A stretch of 64,000 nt of DNA. It comes from Paenarthrobacter sp. A20. GTDB lineage: Bacteria > Actinomycetota > Actinomycetes > Actinomycetales > Micrococcaceae. Location: the NCBI RefSeq assembly GCF_024168825.1, contig NZ_JALJWH010000002.1, forward strand, positions 62,001-126,000. Direction: 5' to 3'. A model generated the notes under the pieces. It was not told the DNA's origin. It saw only the letters and a list, made by a program, of their open reading frames with translations, and did no database searches. The translations under genes and the position numbers were made by a program. Of the stretch, positions 17,137-25,985 are shown piece by piece; positions within the stretch are counted from its first letter, which is position 1, and every line of letters begins with the position of its first letter.

Positions 17137-18051
17137 ATGAAACTGTTGCTCTTTGCGCTGCTGAGCGCCCTATGCCTCCTTCGGATCCCCTCGGTGGTCA
17201 AGGTCCCGGAATCCCGCGCCTCGTGGGTGGCATCGATCTTCGGGCTCGCGGCACTCTATGTTCTGGGAACGGTTACACCGTTGGAGGATATTGACCGCTA
17301 CCTCGGTGGCATCAATGTGACGAACCTGCTCCAGGCCGTCTTCGCGCTCCTGGCAATCTTCTTCTTCAACGACAGTGTGCGGCGTCTGGCGAACGTACCC
17401 ATAGTCAGATGGACCTACTACGCGCCGTTGCTAAGCATTCCCATCATGGTTGCCAGCTTCACCCTGATTCAGGACAAAGCTCCAACGGCCGCGGACTTCA
17501 TCGATACCCGCATGGACCAGCTCGCTACCGCCGTGTACAGCGGCATATACATGCTCGCGCTGTTGTTCACCGTCCTCAGAATCATCCACATGCTTCGGCA
17601 CAAAGCCAAGGGACTGTACGCCACATTCTCAGCGGGCCTGCTGGTGGTTGCGGTCGCCGTTTCGTGCCACATCACATACGTGGTGCTGTTCTACTTCTCG
17701 CCCTGGGACGCCCTAGCCCGAGATATCGGTGCCTGGTTTGACCGCCTTTTCTACGTAGGCCTTTCAGTGACCGCCGCGGGATGGCTGATTCTCTTCCTGT
17801 CGAAGCAGCTACCCAGATTGCGTCTCTGGATGATCGATGCTCTGTGGCTGACCGCTTTGAGGATGCAGGTCCGTGCCGATCGGTCACGAGTCAGTCCGGC
17901 CTGGGATCTCTTCAATGAAACGCTCGAAAACGGCGTCTACAAAAGCCTCATTGTTCTGCACAACTACGAGCGGGTGAACTTGATGGACTTCCCGGACTCT
18001 GTTCAAGGCAGGATCAGCCAAATAGAAGCCAAGCTGGACGAGCGGACCTAG
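17137..18051 (+). CDS. MAB_1171c-like membrane protein
   Basis: 304 residues with about seven predicted membrane spans from the N-terminus to about residue 230, then a cytoplasmic tail (RLRLWMIDALWLTALRMQV... DLFNETLENGVYKSLIVL). The order regulator - ImmA/IrrE - polytopic protein is the one seen around MAB_1171c-family putative transporters in Mycobacterium and Streptomyces. Its function is unknown. It is translated 6 nt after the protease stop and ends next to the convergent hydrolase gene (18051/18052). Confidence 0.78.
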   Translation: MKLLLFALLSALCLLRIPSVVKVPESRASWVASIFGLAALYVLGTVTPLEDIDRYLGGINVTNLLQAVFALLAIFFFNDSVRRLANVPIVRWTYYAPLLSIPIMVASFTLIQDKAPTAADFIDTRMDQLATAVYSGIYMLALLFTVLRIIHMLRHKAKGLYATFSAGLLVVAVAVSCHITYVVLFYFSPWDALARDIGAWFDRLFYVGLSVTAAGWLILFLSKQLPRLRLWMIDALWLTALRMQVRADRSRVSPAWDLFNETLENGVYKSLIVLHNYERVNLMDFPDSVQGRISQIEAKLDERT

Positions 18052-19197
18052 CTATTCGGTCATGATCGTCTTGCTGACCCACCTCGTCAGTTCGTTGGTG
18101 AAGGTAGACGGCGAGGCGTTCCACTCCTGGGTGTGGTGGGCCTTGGGTAGTGCTATCAAGGTGACGGTGGCCGGATTCGCGCGTTGGAACGCGGCCGAGA
18201 TCTCCCAAGGGACCTCTTGATCAGCGGTCGAGTGCAAGACCAGGGTAGGGACATCCACCCTGCTGGCTACGTCGACCCAGTCGAGCGCATCGAAATCAAT
18301 TGGTTCTTCCAGCCCCAGCATTCTCGCGAACACGGGGGTACCCAACAGGCGCATAACAAGGTCTGCACCAACCGCCGGCACCCGGGCCCGCACTGCTCCT
18401 GCTGTAATGGCTCTCCGCCAGCTGGTGACGGGACCTACCAGGACGAGCCCGACGATCCTGTCCCGGTGGGCGCTGCGCTCTGCTGTGAGTAGGGCCATGG
18501 TCCCACCCATTGACCAGCCGGAGAGGATGATGCGATTGGCTCCGTGGGCAACGGCATAGGCCACGGCGCTTTCCACGTCACGCCATTCTGTTTGCCCCAG
18601 GTGACTCGAGTCTGCCTGTGGCGGGCTGACCTCGGCGTCGCTGCGAAATGTGGGAACCAGAGATGTGAATCCTAAGGAGCTGAACGCGTGGACATCTCGA
18701 AACATGATCGAGCGGTCCGTCCAGCTGCCATGGATATGGATCACCCACACGTCCGTATCTGCGCCTTCAAATAGCCATGCCGGCGCCGCACCGTACTCTG
18801 TGGGGACATCCACCTCTTGATAGAGTCCGCGGACAGCAGCGGGTTCGAAAAACACGTCCGGGGTCCAATCGACGATTGGGCCCAGACCGCCAGACGTAGA
18901 GCTTGACTGGTCGAGCAGCCTTTCGACGAATTTTTGTTCCTCGTCGATCAGGGTGACCTCACCGACTCGCGTGTATTTGGCCGTCATGGGGTCGAACACG
19001 CCGAAGTCACCTGGGGCTTTGGTGTAGTCGTCCAAGTCAAGGCGGACGCGACGTCCGCCGTCCACCATCTCTGCCCGGCGGTAGTCCTTTGGGCCTCGCT
19101 TGACGATTTTCCGAGCCATGACGACGGCGAACCCGGATAGCCCTGCAGCCGGCACAAGGAACGCCAAGCAGCTCAGGATGCTCCGTTTCGTCAGCAT
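18052..19197 (-). CDS. Membrane-anchored alpha/beta hydrolase
   Basis: About 381 residues. An N-terminal hydrophobic segment (SCLAFLVPAAGLSGFAVVMA) anchors or exports it. The core shows HGSWTDRSIMF (oxyanion region), the nucleophile elbow GWSMGGT, HSTADQEVPW (acid) and AHHTQEW (catalytic His). This fits dienelactone hydrolase or S9-like peptidase folds; the substrate is unknown. I prefer ATG 19197, which has GGAGG about 12 nt upstream, over the TTG at 19215. It is convergent with the MAB_1171c-like gene with no gap. Confidence 0.85.
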   Translation of the reverse strand: MLTKRSILSCLAFLVPAAGLSGFAVVMARKIVKRGPKDYRRAEMVDGGRRVRLDLDDYTKAPGDFGVFDPMTAKYTRVGEVTLIDEEQKFVERLLDQSSSTSGGLGPIVDWTPDVFFEPAAVRGLYQEVDVPTEYGAAPAWLFEGADTDVWVIHIHGSWTDRSIMFRDVHAFSSLGFTSLVPTFRSDAEVSPPQADSSHLGQTEWRDVESAVAYAVAHGANRIILSGWSMGGTMALLTAERSAHRDRIVGLVLVGPVTSWRRAITAGAVRARVPAVGADLVMRLLGTPVFARMLGLEEPIDFDALDWVDVASRVDVPTLVLHSTADQEVPWEISAAFQRANPATVTLIALPKAHHTQEWNASPSTFTNELTRWVSKTIMTE

Positions 19198-19383
19198 TGG
19201 GTCTTCGTCCTCCAAGGCGGATCAAGGGGAAATGGGACCCAGACATCGTAACGTCCTTACTGCCTGGCGACGGCGTAGGTCATGCTCACTACAGGCGTTG
19301 CACATGTTCACTACAGGCATGTAACGTGCTTAGTGAAGCAAGAAGGTATTGCTATTTGACAAAGCTTGTTATGACTGCGGCGT

Positions 19384-19719
19384 TCATCTACCGCGGAGGT
19401 AGTTGACATAGGCAGGAAGCATCTCGAACTCCACGGCATCAATATTGGCCTCGTATTTCACGCGCTTGCCATGCCGTTGACCTGCGGGAAAGTCCGCCGT
19501 GACGGCACCGGAAGCTTCGAGGGCTTCCAGGTGGTGTTGAAGACTGGGTCGGGTCAGCTTCCTGTTGTCGTCCAGGACAATCCCCTTGAGGATTTCGCCG
19601 GTGGTGCAGGGGCCGTTCTGATGCAGGTAACGCAGTATGGCCGCGTGGGCTCGATTTCCGAGAACTTCGATGGCTGCCTCAACCTCCTGCGGATGATTGG
19701 GCTGGATGAGGCGCGGCAT
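19384..19719 (-). CDS. ArsR-like helix-turn-helix regulator
   Basis: About 111 residues from Met at 19719 (MPRLIQPNHPQEVEAAIEVL). A winged HTH is visible: AHAAILRYLHQNGPCTTGEIL, then LTRPSLQHHLEALEASGAV and a wing GKRVKYEA. It lies upstream of and divergent from the conjugation operon, so it is a candidate regulator of it. The upstream TTG at 19767 is unlikely to be the start. Confidence 0.8.
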   Translation of the reverse strand: MPRLIQPNHPQEVEAAIEVLGNRAHAAILRYLHQNGPCTTGEILKGIVLDDNRKLTRPSLQHHLEALEASGAVTADFPAGQRHGKRVKYEANIDAVEFEMLPAYVNYLRGR

Positions 19720-20086
19720 GCGTCTATCTTGCCCGATTATTCGGATAGCTCTGAGCCGCAGATTCAAGTGTATCGCTAAATGATCAACTTTGAGCTACAG
19801 TCAAATTGTAGGCCTTATTCGAAAGAAGGAGGCGCAACGTCCTTCGGAAGGGGGATCCTGCCGAAGGACGAGATGCGTCTCATGCTGACGATGTGACAAG
19901 CATTTTGGTTGGAGCGAGAGAAGAATGGCACGCCAGCGTGGACTTGATTGTCAGTAGCTGGCAGTAGACAAGAAGCGATGCCCATGGGGGAGGGACAGGT
20001 TTTGAAGAACATGCTGCCGTTCGGTACACAGCGGCCGTTGAACGCGTCACTGCCTAACTGCCGCAGGTACGTTCGGTGGTGAAGCG
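19720..20086. other. Divergent promoter region before the conjugation operon
   Basis: No gene. It must hold the promoter of the secretion operon and of the ArsR-like gene. A perfect inverted repeat lies at 19838-19870. Confidence 0.5.
19838..19870. promoter_or_regulatory. Inverted repeat upstream of the transfer operon
   Basis: CGTCCTTCGG (19838-19847) and CCGAAGGACG (19861-19870), exact 10-bp arms with a 13-nt spacer. It may be an operator, or a terminator-like hairpin of a leader. Confidence 0.55.
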
Positions 20087-21160
20087 ATGACCGCCCGCAA
20101 AGTCATTACCGGCGCATCGATCGTTGCGCTGCTAACCGTTGGCCTTGTCACTGTCGTCCTGGATGACAGTGATCCGGCGCAGGCGGCATCATCGTGTGCT
20201 GCACCTGCGGGCGTGGCCGCTGGTCCTGCCCCTGCGGGGGGAGTGGCTGGCTTTGATGCTGAGCAGATGAAGAACGCCCAGGCGATCATGAACGCGGCCA
20301 AGTCCCTCAAGCTCCCGGTCGCGGCGCAGCTGATCGGGATCCAAACCGCAATCGGTGAATCCACACTCCGCGTCGTTGACTACGGGGACGGGGCAGGCCC
20401 GGATTCCCGTGGGTTGTTCCAGCAGCGTGCCAATGGCGCGTGGGGTTCTTATGCGGACCGGATGGACCCCACCATTTCGGCGACGAACTTCTTCAAAGCC
20501 CTCCAGCGAGTGGAGGGATGGGAAACCCTCGAACCTACCATCGCCATTCACAGGGCACAGCGGAACGCGGACCCGAACCACTACACGAAGTTCCGGGCAC
20601 AGGCGACTGAAGTCTTCAAAGCCTTGGGTGGGGAATCCGGCGCAACGGTGGACCCGTCCGGCGTGTGCCCGGCTGAAGGCAACCAGGTTGTCGGGGATTT
20701 GGCCGGTAAGTGGGTCAAGCCCATGGAAGGGGCGATCAACAGCAGTGGCTACGGTCCCCGTGCGGCACCGCCCGGCACCGCCGGGGGCGTGCTGGCCAAC
20801 TTCCACTACGGCATTGACTTCGTTCACCCCGGAGGGCCGGGAACGATAGTGGCCCTGACGGACATGAAGATCGTCAAGGTCCGCAACCTCGATGGCTTGT
20901 TCGGCACCGGGGTGACCGGTCAAACAGTGGATGGGAAGCTCACGATCGGCATGTACCACATGGAAGCCGGGTCGGTGAAGGTCAAAGAAGGTGACACCGT
21001 GGCCGCCGGAACACCGCTGGGCACCGAGGGCGCGACGGGCAACGTCACCGGCCGCCACCTCCACATGGAGTTCTTCGCCGGCGCCTTGCCCAACCCCATG
21101 GTTCCGATCAATCCCACCATCGACCCGACTCCGATCATGAAAGAGAAAGGCATTCTCTGA
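20087..21160 (+). CDS. Secreted transglycosylase-like / M23 peptidase
   Basis: 357 residues. A signal peptide runs to about residue 32 (ASIVALLTVGLVTVVLDDSDPAQAASS). A lysozyme-like domain follows (QTAIGESTLRVVDYG, DSRGLFQQR), then an M23/LytM domain with FHYGIDFVHPGG and a C-terminal GRHLHMEFF (the HxH zinc ligand). This is the cell-wall hydrolase typical of Gram-positive type IV systems, which opens the peptidoglycan for the channel. It is the first gene of the operon; the next start overlaps its stop (TGATG). Confidence 0.92.
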   Translation: MTARKVITGASIVALLTVGLVTVVLDDSDPAQAASSCAAPAGVAAGPAPAGGVAGFDAEQMKNAQAIMNAAKSLKLPVAAQLIGIQTAIGESTLRVVDYGDGAGPDSRGLFQQRANGAWGSYADRMDPTISATNFFKALQRVEGWETLEPTIAIHRAQRNADPNHYTKFRAQATEVFKALGGESGATVDPSGVCPAEGNQVVGDLAGKWVKPMEGAINSSGYGPRAAPPGTAGGVLANFHYGIDFVHPGGPGTIVALTDMKIVKVRNLDGLFGTGVTGQTVDGKLTIGMYHMEAGSVKVKEGDTVAAGTPLGTEGATGNVTGRHLHMEFFAGALPNPMVPINPTIDPTPIMKEKGIL

Positions 21161-21693
21161 TGCGCAAGCACCTCGCACTCACCGCCGCACTGGCCGCCGC
21201 GCTCTCGCTTAGTGCCTGCGCCGGAAACGCCGGCACCGAACCGGCAGCCGATTCGACCCCCACGGTGAACGCAGGACAGGCAGGCCAGGAGAGCCATCAT
21301 GCCGACGACGGCCACGACCACGGCGCCGATGAGCACTATGGGGTCCCGGAGGTGACGTGGGACGCCGGCGCGGAGAAGTCGGTCAAGGACACTGCAGCCA
21401 AGGTCATGGGCCTGTTCGCCCGTCCCGATGTTCCGGAGACAACCTGGTTCGCTGAGCTGGCCCCTCATCTCGCACCGGAGTACGCCGAGGATGCGAAGTA
21501 CATCGACCCGGCCCGGGTGCCCATCCGCAAAGTCACGGATGGACCTGCGATCAGCAGGGACGCCGACAATCCGCTGACGGTCACGGCAACGTTCTCCACC
21601 GATGCGGGCCGCTGGACGATGCTCCTGCACCGTTCCGGACAGCAGCAGCCCTGGCTGGTAACAGCCATCTCCCCGCACGACCCGACCTCATGA
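21160..21693 (+). CDS. Conjugation-operon lipoprotein
   Basis: 177 residues. The lipobox is in LAAALSLSACAGNAG, with Cys20 as the lipidation site. A His/Asp-rich linker (HHADDGHDHGADEH) might bind metal, and the C-terminal domain (DNPLTVTATFSTDAGRWTMLLHRSG) is a short beta-rich unit. It overlaps both neighbours, so it belongs to the operon. The role in the transfer apparatus is unknown. Confidence 0.85.
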   Translation: MRKHLALTAALAAALSLSACAGNAGTEPAADSTPTVNAGQAGQESHHADDGHDHGADEHYGVPEVTWDAGAEKSVKDTAAKVMGLFARPDVPETTWFAELAPHLAPEYAEDAKYIDPARVPIRKVTDGPAISRDADNPLTVTATFSTDAGRWTMLLHRSGQQQPWLVTAISPHDPTS

Positions 21694-21734
21694 ATCAACC
21701 CACCGAACCTGAAACGAGCGAGAGGAACCATCCG

Positions 21735-22922
21735 ATGAGCACAAACTGGCAGGGAAGCGAACGGAAGAGCCGCGCACCCATCAGCCTGACCGACACCGAA
21801 CCCGAAGCGACCACCACGGACCCGGCCACGATCATCCACGCAGTCCCGGATGCCGAACCGGCCGCAGTAGCAAAGGCTGAAACCCCTGTGGTGGAGGACC
21901 TGCACCGGGAGGCTCCGCTGGTCAGCGGGCGCCGCAGTGCCGCTGTCCTCCGCAAGGAGAATGTGAACGATCAGCTGCCGCCGGCCACCGGCTGGCAGGC
22001 ATTCCTGCGGGCGGTCAGCTTCGGTCTGATCAGTCCCAAGGTAGGCGCGGCCGAGCTGGCACGCCGGGCGGACCTGTCCGCGATCCAGCGGGTGTACTCC
22101 CGTCCGATGCAGATCATGGTCGCTCAGCCCCTGGGCGGGGTCGGCAAGACGATGTGCAGCGTCGGGCTGGGCTCCACGTTCGGGGTCCACTCCGGCCAGC
22201 AGACGCTGGTGTGGGACAACAACGAGATGATGGGCACCGCCGGCGTTCGCACCAACGCGAACGACTCCACCCGCACCGTTTGGGATTTGTTGAACGTGTT
22301 GGAGTCCTTCGAGACCGTCACCGCCCGTAAGGGCGAGCTGTCCTACTACACCCGTCATCAGGGCAACAACCAGTTCTCCGTCCTGGTCGCGGACGAGGAC
22401 GCGGACCGGATGAAGTCCATTGGTGCCGATGAGTTCAACCGGATCCACACGGTGGTCAGCCGCTTCTACGACACCATCATCGTGGACACCGGGAACAACA
22501 CCCGCTCAGCGAACTGGCTTGCCTCGATCGAGGTAACCGATCAGCTGGTGATTCCCACCACGCTCAAGCGCAACGCTGTCGTGTCCGCCCTGCGGATGAT
22601 CGAGCAGCTCGAGTCCATGTCCGAGCGCACCGGCAACCCGCACTACAAAGACATGGTGTCCAATGCTGTCGTTCTGGTCACTCAGGGCGGCGGGGCGAAG
22701 GTCTCCGCGGCCGAGCAGGCCGAGCTTCGCGAGAACCTTGCCTCCGCGGTGCGGGTCCTGATCGACATCCCCTATGACGGGGCTTTGGATACCGGCTCGA
22801 TCATCGACTGGCAGCTCGTCGGTGACCCTGCCCGCCGGGCATTCGAACGTGCCTCAGCGGAAATCGCTGAAGGCCTCTTGGCCGTTGACCGCGCCACCTC
22901 CACCAAAACCACCAACCGATAA
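21735..22922 (+). CDS. ParA/MinD-like ATPase of the transfer operon
   Basis: About 395 residues from ATG 21735 (MSTNWQGSERKSRAPIS); an upstream ATG at 21690 is in frame. The N-terminal 120 residues are low-complexity, acidic and probably disordered. The P-loop QPLGGVGKTM has Leu where the MinD/ParA class usually has the signature Lys, and Walker B is TIIVDTGNN. Such ATPases recur in actinobacterial conjugation loci, possibly for positioning the apparatus. It is unrelated to the partition parA. Confidence 0.83.
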   Translation: MSTNWQGSERKSRAPISLTDTEPEATTTDPATIIHAVPDAEPAAVAKAETPVVEDLHREAPLVSGRRSAAVLRKENVNDQLPPATGWQAFLRAVSFGLISPKVGAAELARRADLSAIQRVYSRPMQIMVAQPLGGVGKTMCSVGLGSTFGVHSGQQTLVWDNNEMMGTAGVRTNANDSTRTVWDLLNVLESFETVTARKGELSYYTRHQGNNQFSVLVADEDADRMKSIGADEFNRIHTVVSRFYDTIIVDTGNNTRSANWLASIEVTDQLVIPTTLKRNAVVSALRMIEQLESMSERTGNPHYKDMVSNAVVLVTQGGGAKVSAAEQAELRENLASAVRVLIDIPYDGALDTGSIIDWQLVGDPARRAFERASAEIAEGLLAVDRATSTKTTNR

Positions 22923-22936
22923 GGAACCCAGGAATC

Positions 22937-23281
22937 ATGTTCAGGACCATTGGCAACGAAATTATTATCCGGACCGCCGTTCCCACGATCGACAACCCGC
23001 TGGACGGCGTAACACCCAGCATCGATGTGTTCGGCGTGAAGTTCACCGGCGCAATCCAAATGATCCTTGGCGGTCTTTGGGCTCTTGCTCTGATTCTTCT
23101 GGCCGGGGCGTTCATTTGGAACCTCATGAAGTGGGGCATCGCCCGCAACCGCGGCCACTCGGATGACATCGAAGACGGCGCGGCAGGGGCCAAGAAGACC
23201 GGTATCGCCTTCGGTGCCGCCGCCGGCGCCAGCGTCATCATCGGCGGCATCCTGGCTCTGGCCACGGCGGCAGGAGCCTAG
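22937..23281 (+). CDS. Two-span membrane protein, pilin-like
   Basis: 114 residues. Predicted spans are near residues 38-62 (IQMILGGLWALALILLAGAF) and 93-113 (AAGASVIIGGILALATAAG). Size and position resemble VirB2/TrbC-type subunits, but there is no signal peptide, so the match is by context. The start is ATG 22937, with AAGGAA upstream. It lies 3 nt before the next gene. Confidence 0.75.
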   Translation: MFRTIGNEIIIRTAVPTIDNPLDGVTPSIDVFGVKFTGAIQMILGGLWALALILLAGAFIWNLMKWGIARNRGHSDDIEDGAAGAKKTGIAFGAAAGASVIIGGILALATAAGA

Positions 23282-23284
23282 CCC

Positions 23285-24067
23285 ATGCGGAAGCACTGGA
23301 AACTCCTCACAGCCTTGGGGGCGGTGATCCTGGTCATCGCTGTGGCCGTCGTCCTGCTGAACCCGCCAGCACCGGCGGCCAAGCAGGATGACCCCAGCTC
23401 TCTGCAGGCATCCGGGAAGTTCGGTTTCCCCGTCTCCGGAGTCAAGATCGGCGAAGGCGGGACCAAAACCGCCAGCGACGGCAAGACCATCACCGGCTAC
23501 AACGGCAGCTGCGACTCGGCCGCCCAAGCCGCCGCCAACTACGCCCACCTTCTCAGGGACGTCAATGTAAAGACGTGGGCCCAACAGAAGAAGGTTCTCA
23601 GCGAAGTGTCAAAGCCCGGTCCATGGACCGTCAACGCCACTATCGCTGGTGAAGTCGTGGCCGGCTCGAAGGATTTGCCACCAGGCGCCTTTGCCGACGG
23701 GTGGTTCATTCGCTCCGATGTCCCGGCTGGTGGGATGTACCGGATTGCCAGCTGTGATGAGAAGAAGAAGGCCGTCGTCCAAGTATTTGTGGGATCTCTG
23801 GATGCTCAAACCCAGACCGTACCTGTCGCCAACTTCGGGACGCTAACCATGGAGCTGGGTTGGGATGAGGACTGGAAAATCACGGACGCTATGCCCCGCG
23901 TTGATGACCCCGATTTTGGCGGCCGAGTCAAGGACAAGGGTCCTGTCGGATCGGTTGCGGGAGACCCCACTGGCTCTATCCCGACACTCACCAGCGAGTT
24001 GGTTGATTCCCTGTTCAAGGACACGAGTCATGAGGGGTGGGTTGAGTATGCAAACGCTAAGCGTTAG
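23285..24067 (+). CDS. Membrane-anchored protein in the VirB8 position
   Basis: 260 residues. A short cytosolic start, one N-terminal span (LLTALGAVILVIAVAVVLLN), then a linker and an extracytoplasmic mixed alpha/beta domain. The layout matches TcpC/VirB8-like scaffold proteins of Gram-positive systems, but I see no conserved motif that proves it. It overlaps the following gene by 20 nt. Confidence 0.75.
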   Translation: MRKHWKLLTALGAVILVIAVAVVLLNPPAPAAKQDDPSSLQASGKFGFPVSGVKIGEGGTKTASDGKTITGYNGSCDSAAQAAANYAHLLRDVNVKTWAQQKKVLSEVSKPGPWTVNATIAGEVVAGSKDLPPGAFADGWFIRSDVPAGGMYRIASCDEKKKAVVQVFVGSLDAQTQTVPVANFGTLTMELGWDEDWKITDAMPRVDDPDFGGRVKDKGPVGSVAGDPTGSIPTLTSELVDSLFKDTSHEGWVEYANAKR

Positions 24068-25958
24068 CAGGACGATCCGCCTGGTCGCAGTCTTTTTGGC
24101 GTTGTTCATCGGCTTCGGTGTCGTCCTAGCTGGACCCGCCGAGGCAGCGGACGAAGTGAACACGACTGAGAAGCTGAACGCGGACCAGCTCAAGCGCCTT
24201 GCTGGTCTTCCGGAGGATCAGCGCGTCAAGATCAAGGACCGGTTGAATCAGGAACAGGGCAAGAAAGCCTGCAGCAACCCGCTGTTCTTCACCGCAATGG
24301 GTGGAAACGACTGCGAGAACATCGCGACCCAAGCCTTTGGCACCTTCCTGACCACACCCGAGAAGTCCTTGGACTATGCAGGCACAACAGCACCGTTCTG
24401 CTCGGGGCTTTCCTCCGTGAAAGCTCCACAAGGAGCCATCACAATGTGCGTGGCCGGGGCGGTATGGGAGCAGTATTCGCCGATCGCCGGCATTGTGGCC
24501 CGCACAGCCATTTCGGCAATGCCGGGCGGGCAGGTGGTATTGGGCACCGTGGATACTGTGGCGTTCATTGCGAACGCGAAGGACGGGTTTGAGAAGTTCG
24601 CGAACACCGTCAAGGCAGAGGGAGTGAAGTCCACCAACGAGGTGCTGAACAACCTGTTGAAGGTCTCCGTGTTCGACATTGACGATGGCTTCCGTAATAC
24701 GTGGGCTGCGTTCGCGGCGATCGGGATCCTGGTCATGGGCATGATGTATTTCAAGCTCTGGAAGGACGTTTCGAACGAAGAGATCGACATGGACTCCGCC
24801 CGGACGTCGCTGCTCTGGTACGGGCCGCTGTCCATGATCCTGGTACTGTTCGGGCCGGCTATCGGCTACGTGATCAACGGTTGGATGACAGGGCTGACTG
24901 AAGGGATCACGTTCTGGACTTCCAGCAGGGTCACGGACTTCGGGGTCGCCATTTCCCGGTTCGCGTCCTATGAATCCAGTGGCGCGTTCGGTCCCTTGGC
25001 GGCGGTCTTGCTGTTCGGGCTGCTGTTCATCGCAGCCTGGGCCATGCTCGGGCTGCTCGCGTTGCAGCCGTTGGCCCTGTACCTGCTGGGCTTGGGCATC
25101 GCTTTGATGGTCGGATTCATGATCCACCCCAAGTACCGCGAACGCGTAGGCAAGGTCGGCGCGCTGTGGCTCGGGATTTCCTTGTCGAAGCCGTTGCTGC
25201 TGCTGCTCATGGGTGCCGTGTTCAGCTACGTCGCCTCACGTCCGGCATTTGCCGGCGAGGGCGTGGACGATGGCATGGTGAATGCCACGTCGGTGTTCTT
25301 GGCCGCGGCCGCGATGTGTGTTCTGGCTTTCGCCCTGCCGCTGCTTTACAAGTACGTCCCGATCCTGCCGTCATCCTCGACCAGCCTGGGTGAGGGCCGT
25401 CAGTCCGTCGCCGGACCGGCGATGGTCGCCGGCGCGGGCGCTGCGATTTCCTCGGCGATCAGGCAGAAACGGACCGCACAGGTACAGTCCGGCGCTACGG
25501 GCGGACGGAGCGGGACTCTTTACGGGGGCGGGGTCGCCACGAAGGGCCCCTCGTCGGTGGCAACGCAATCAGAAGGTCAGGGCGGTTCAGGGCTGGGATC
25601 GAACGGTTCGGGAGTCTCAGGACGCCGCAGTGCGGCCTCCAGGGTTCCTACCGGGCAGGGTGCTGCACCCTCGGGTCAGGACCGTCAAGGCGGTCAGGCG
25701 CAAGGACAGGGACAGCCGGAAACCCGCACGATCGGGGAGCTGCAAAAGGCCGACCGGGCCGGAACCGGCGGAGCGAAGGCAGCGCAAGCTCTGAAGACCG
25801 GTGCCGGGGCAGTGGGCCGGGGATCCGCGAAGGTCGCAGCCGGTGGCGCGACGGCGTTCCTGCTGGCGGGCAGGGAAGCAGCGCGTCAGGCCTCCATGCG
25901 TGGCCAGCGCTCTGCCCGTTCGATGGCACCGGATACCGACCACATCAGTGGCCGGTAA
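24048..25958 (+). CDS. TrbL/VirB6-like polytopic channel protein
   Basis: About 636 residues from ATG 24048 (MQTLSVSRTIRLVAVF), which has GAGGGGTGGG just before it and a signal peptide (FLALFIGFGVVLAGPAEAA). The N-terminal extracytoplasmic part is followed by about seven spans between residues 190 and 440, then a long Gly/Ser/Gln-rich tail. This is the typical form of VirB6/TrbL channel subunits in actinobacterial type IV systems. The frame stays open further upstream, but that part overlaps the preceding gene and should be ignored. Confidence 0.85.
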   Translation: MQTLSVSRTIRLVAVFLALFIGFGVVLAGPAEAADEVNTTEKLNADQLKRLAGLPEDQRVKIKDRLNQEQGKKACSNPLFFTAMGGNDCENIATQAFGTFLTTPEKSLDYAGTTAPFCSGLSSVKAPQGAITMCVAGAVWEQYSPIAGIVARTAISAMPGGQVVLGTVDTVAFIANAKDGFEKFANTVKAEGVKSTNEVLNNLLKVSVFDIDDGFRNTWAAFAAIGILVMGMMYFKLWKDVSNEEIDMDSARTSLLWYGPLSMILVLFGPAIGYVINGWMTGLTEGITFWTSSRVTDFGVAISRFASYESSGAFGPLAAVLLFGLLFIAAWAMLGLLALQPLALYLLGLGIALMVGFMIHPKYRERVGKVGALWLGISLSKPLLLLLMGAVFSYVASRPAFAGEGVDDGMVNATSVFLAAAAMCVLAFALPLLYKYVPILPSSSTSLGEGRQSVAGPAMVAGAGAAISSAIRQKRTAQVQSGATGGRSGTLYGGGVATKGPSSVATQSEGQGGSGLGSNGSGVSGRRSAASRVPTGQGAAPSGQDRQGGQAQGQGQPETRTIGELQKADRAGTGGAKAAQALKTGAGAVGRGSAKVAAGGATAFLLAGREAARQASMRGQRSARSMAPDTDHISGR

Positions 25959-25985
25959 GAGAAGTACGGCAAGGAGTAGGTAGTC

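Noticed and set aside
20189..21178. A 329-residue minus-strand frame over the wall-hydrolase gene
   Set aside because: Antisense to a clear M23/transglycosylase gene and rich in His/Arg/Gly without structure; a shadow frame.
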